Below, one piece after another: positions 6,250-6,530 of a stretch of 6,530 bases of DNA. The notes below the pieces were generated by a model. It was not told where the DNA came from. It saw nothing but the letters and a program-made list of their open reading frames with translations, and did not search any database. Position 1 is the first letter of the stretch; every line of letters starts with the position of its first letter. Origin of the DNA: an uncultured Bacilli bacterium (GTDB lineage Bacteria > Bacillota_I > Bacilli_A > RF39 > UBA660); the NCBI GenBank assembly GCA_934096755.1, contig CAKOMU010000050.1:1-6530 (forward strand), given 5' to 3'. The position numbers were made by a program, and so were the translations under genes.

Positions 6250-6530
6250 TTACATCCCAATGATGTATGGATTTGCCATACTTCCATCTCCGTCAATCTT
6301 ATACACAGAAGAATCGAGATACAAGACTGGACGATGCCCATTGCCGTTGGTCGCACCGCCGCTGCTCACGATACCGTTAAAGTTCACATAGAGCACGTAG
6401 TTGCTGTAAGACGAACTAGGCGATAATGTCCATTCAAATCCTTTTCCGTATAACCAACTTTGACCTCCACAATAAGTAATATTATAAGAGCTTAAATTTT
6501 TTGTTCTAACACAACTACTAGATAACACAC
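6250..6530 (-). CDS. C-terminal end of a probable surface/secreted protein (WTLSP...RPVLYL...GDGS..NPY type); 5' end outside window
   Basis: The frame is open to the window edge, so the visible 93 codons are only the C-terminus. The GTG at 6528 is just an internal Val codon. It shows the ordered pattern SWLYGKGFEWTLSPSSSYSNY, then a glycine/serine/asparagine-rich stretch (VSSGGATNGNGH), then RPVLYLDSSVYKIDGDGS and NPYIIG at the end. I recall this arrangement from the C-termini of large hypothetical, often surface-exposed or prepilin-like proteins present in many copies in gut Firmicutes; the function is not known, and the link to the surface is inference. Base composition is uneven: 6301-6420 is about 50% G+C while 6481-6530 is about 26%, unlike the AT-rich partition operon. 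The gene ends in TAA directly before a strong terminator. Confidence 0.6.
   Translation of the reverse strand, partial: VLSSSCVRTKNLSSYNITYCGGQSWLYGKGFEWTLSPSSSYSNYVLYVNFNGIVSSGGATNGNGHRPVLYLDSSVYKIDGDGSMANPYIIGM

Noticed and set aside
6526..6528. GTG at 6528-6526 as a start codon of a 92-residue protein
   Set aside because: It is at the window edge with no visible ribosome site, and the encoded pattern is a known C-terminal module, so the gene continues beyond the window.

Overview
The window looks like a piece of chromosome from a very AT-rich, low-GC Gram-positive bacterium, most likely an uncultured gut-type Bacilli/Erysipelotrichia or RF39-like lineage. The reasons are strongly AT-biased coding sequence (a sampled 60-base stretch of parB is about 27% G+C), strong AGGAGG/AGGTGA-type ribosome binding sites, an Rpn-type nuclease tail, and a surface-protein C-terminus of a type I recall from such genomes. 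The taxonomic assignment is inference.

The centre (350-6112, minus strand) is one dense seven-gene block in transcription order: parA (Soj), parB (Spo0J), a DUF951 mini-protein, an AbgT-family membrane transporter, the ATPase/GTPase ychF, a Bax-inhibitor-1 family membrane protein, and an RDD-family membrane protein. Neighbouring genes overlap by 11, 1, 11 and 3 bases or are 13 and 2 bases apart. I see no internal terminator, so the block is most simply read as one transcript. A sigma-A-type promoter with an extended -10 (6151-6179) lies just upstream of parA, and a hairpin terminator (306-346) lies just past the RDD gene.

The order parA-parB-DUF951-ychF matches the origin-proximal soj-spo0J-...-yyzM-yyaF order of Bacillus, so this is probably the chromosomal partition locus close to oriC. 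What differs is a transporter placed between DUF951 and ychF, and two further membrane proteins (a possible calcium-leak protein and an RDD protein) appended to the 3' end.

The flanks look accessory. On the right (6250-6530, minus) is the C-terminal end of a probable surface protein. Its last part is about 50% G+C while its more upstream part is AT-rich, suggesting a mosaic gene. It ends in a strong GC-rich terminator that insulates the parA promoter. On the left (1-297, plus) is the C-terminal tail of an Rpn/PD-(D/E)XK nuclease 'transposase' family protein, converging on the operon and sharing its terminator. I see no tRNA, rRNA, CRISPR array, parS site or insertion-sequence end. No clearly new system is evident; the most notable points are the operon composition and the mosaic surface gene.
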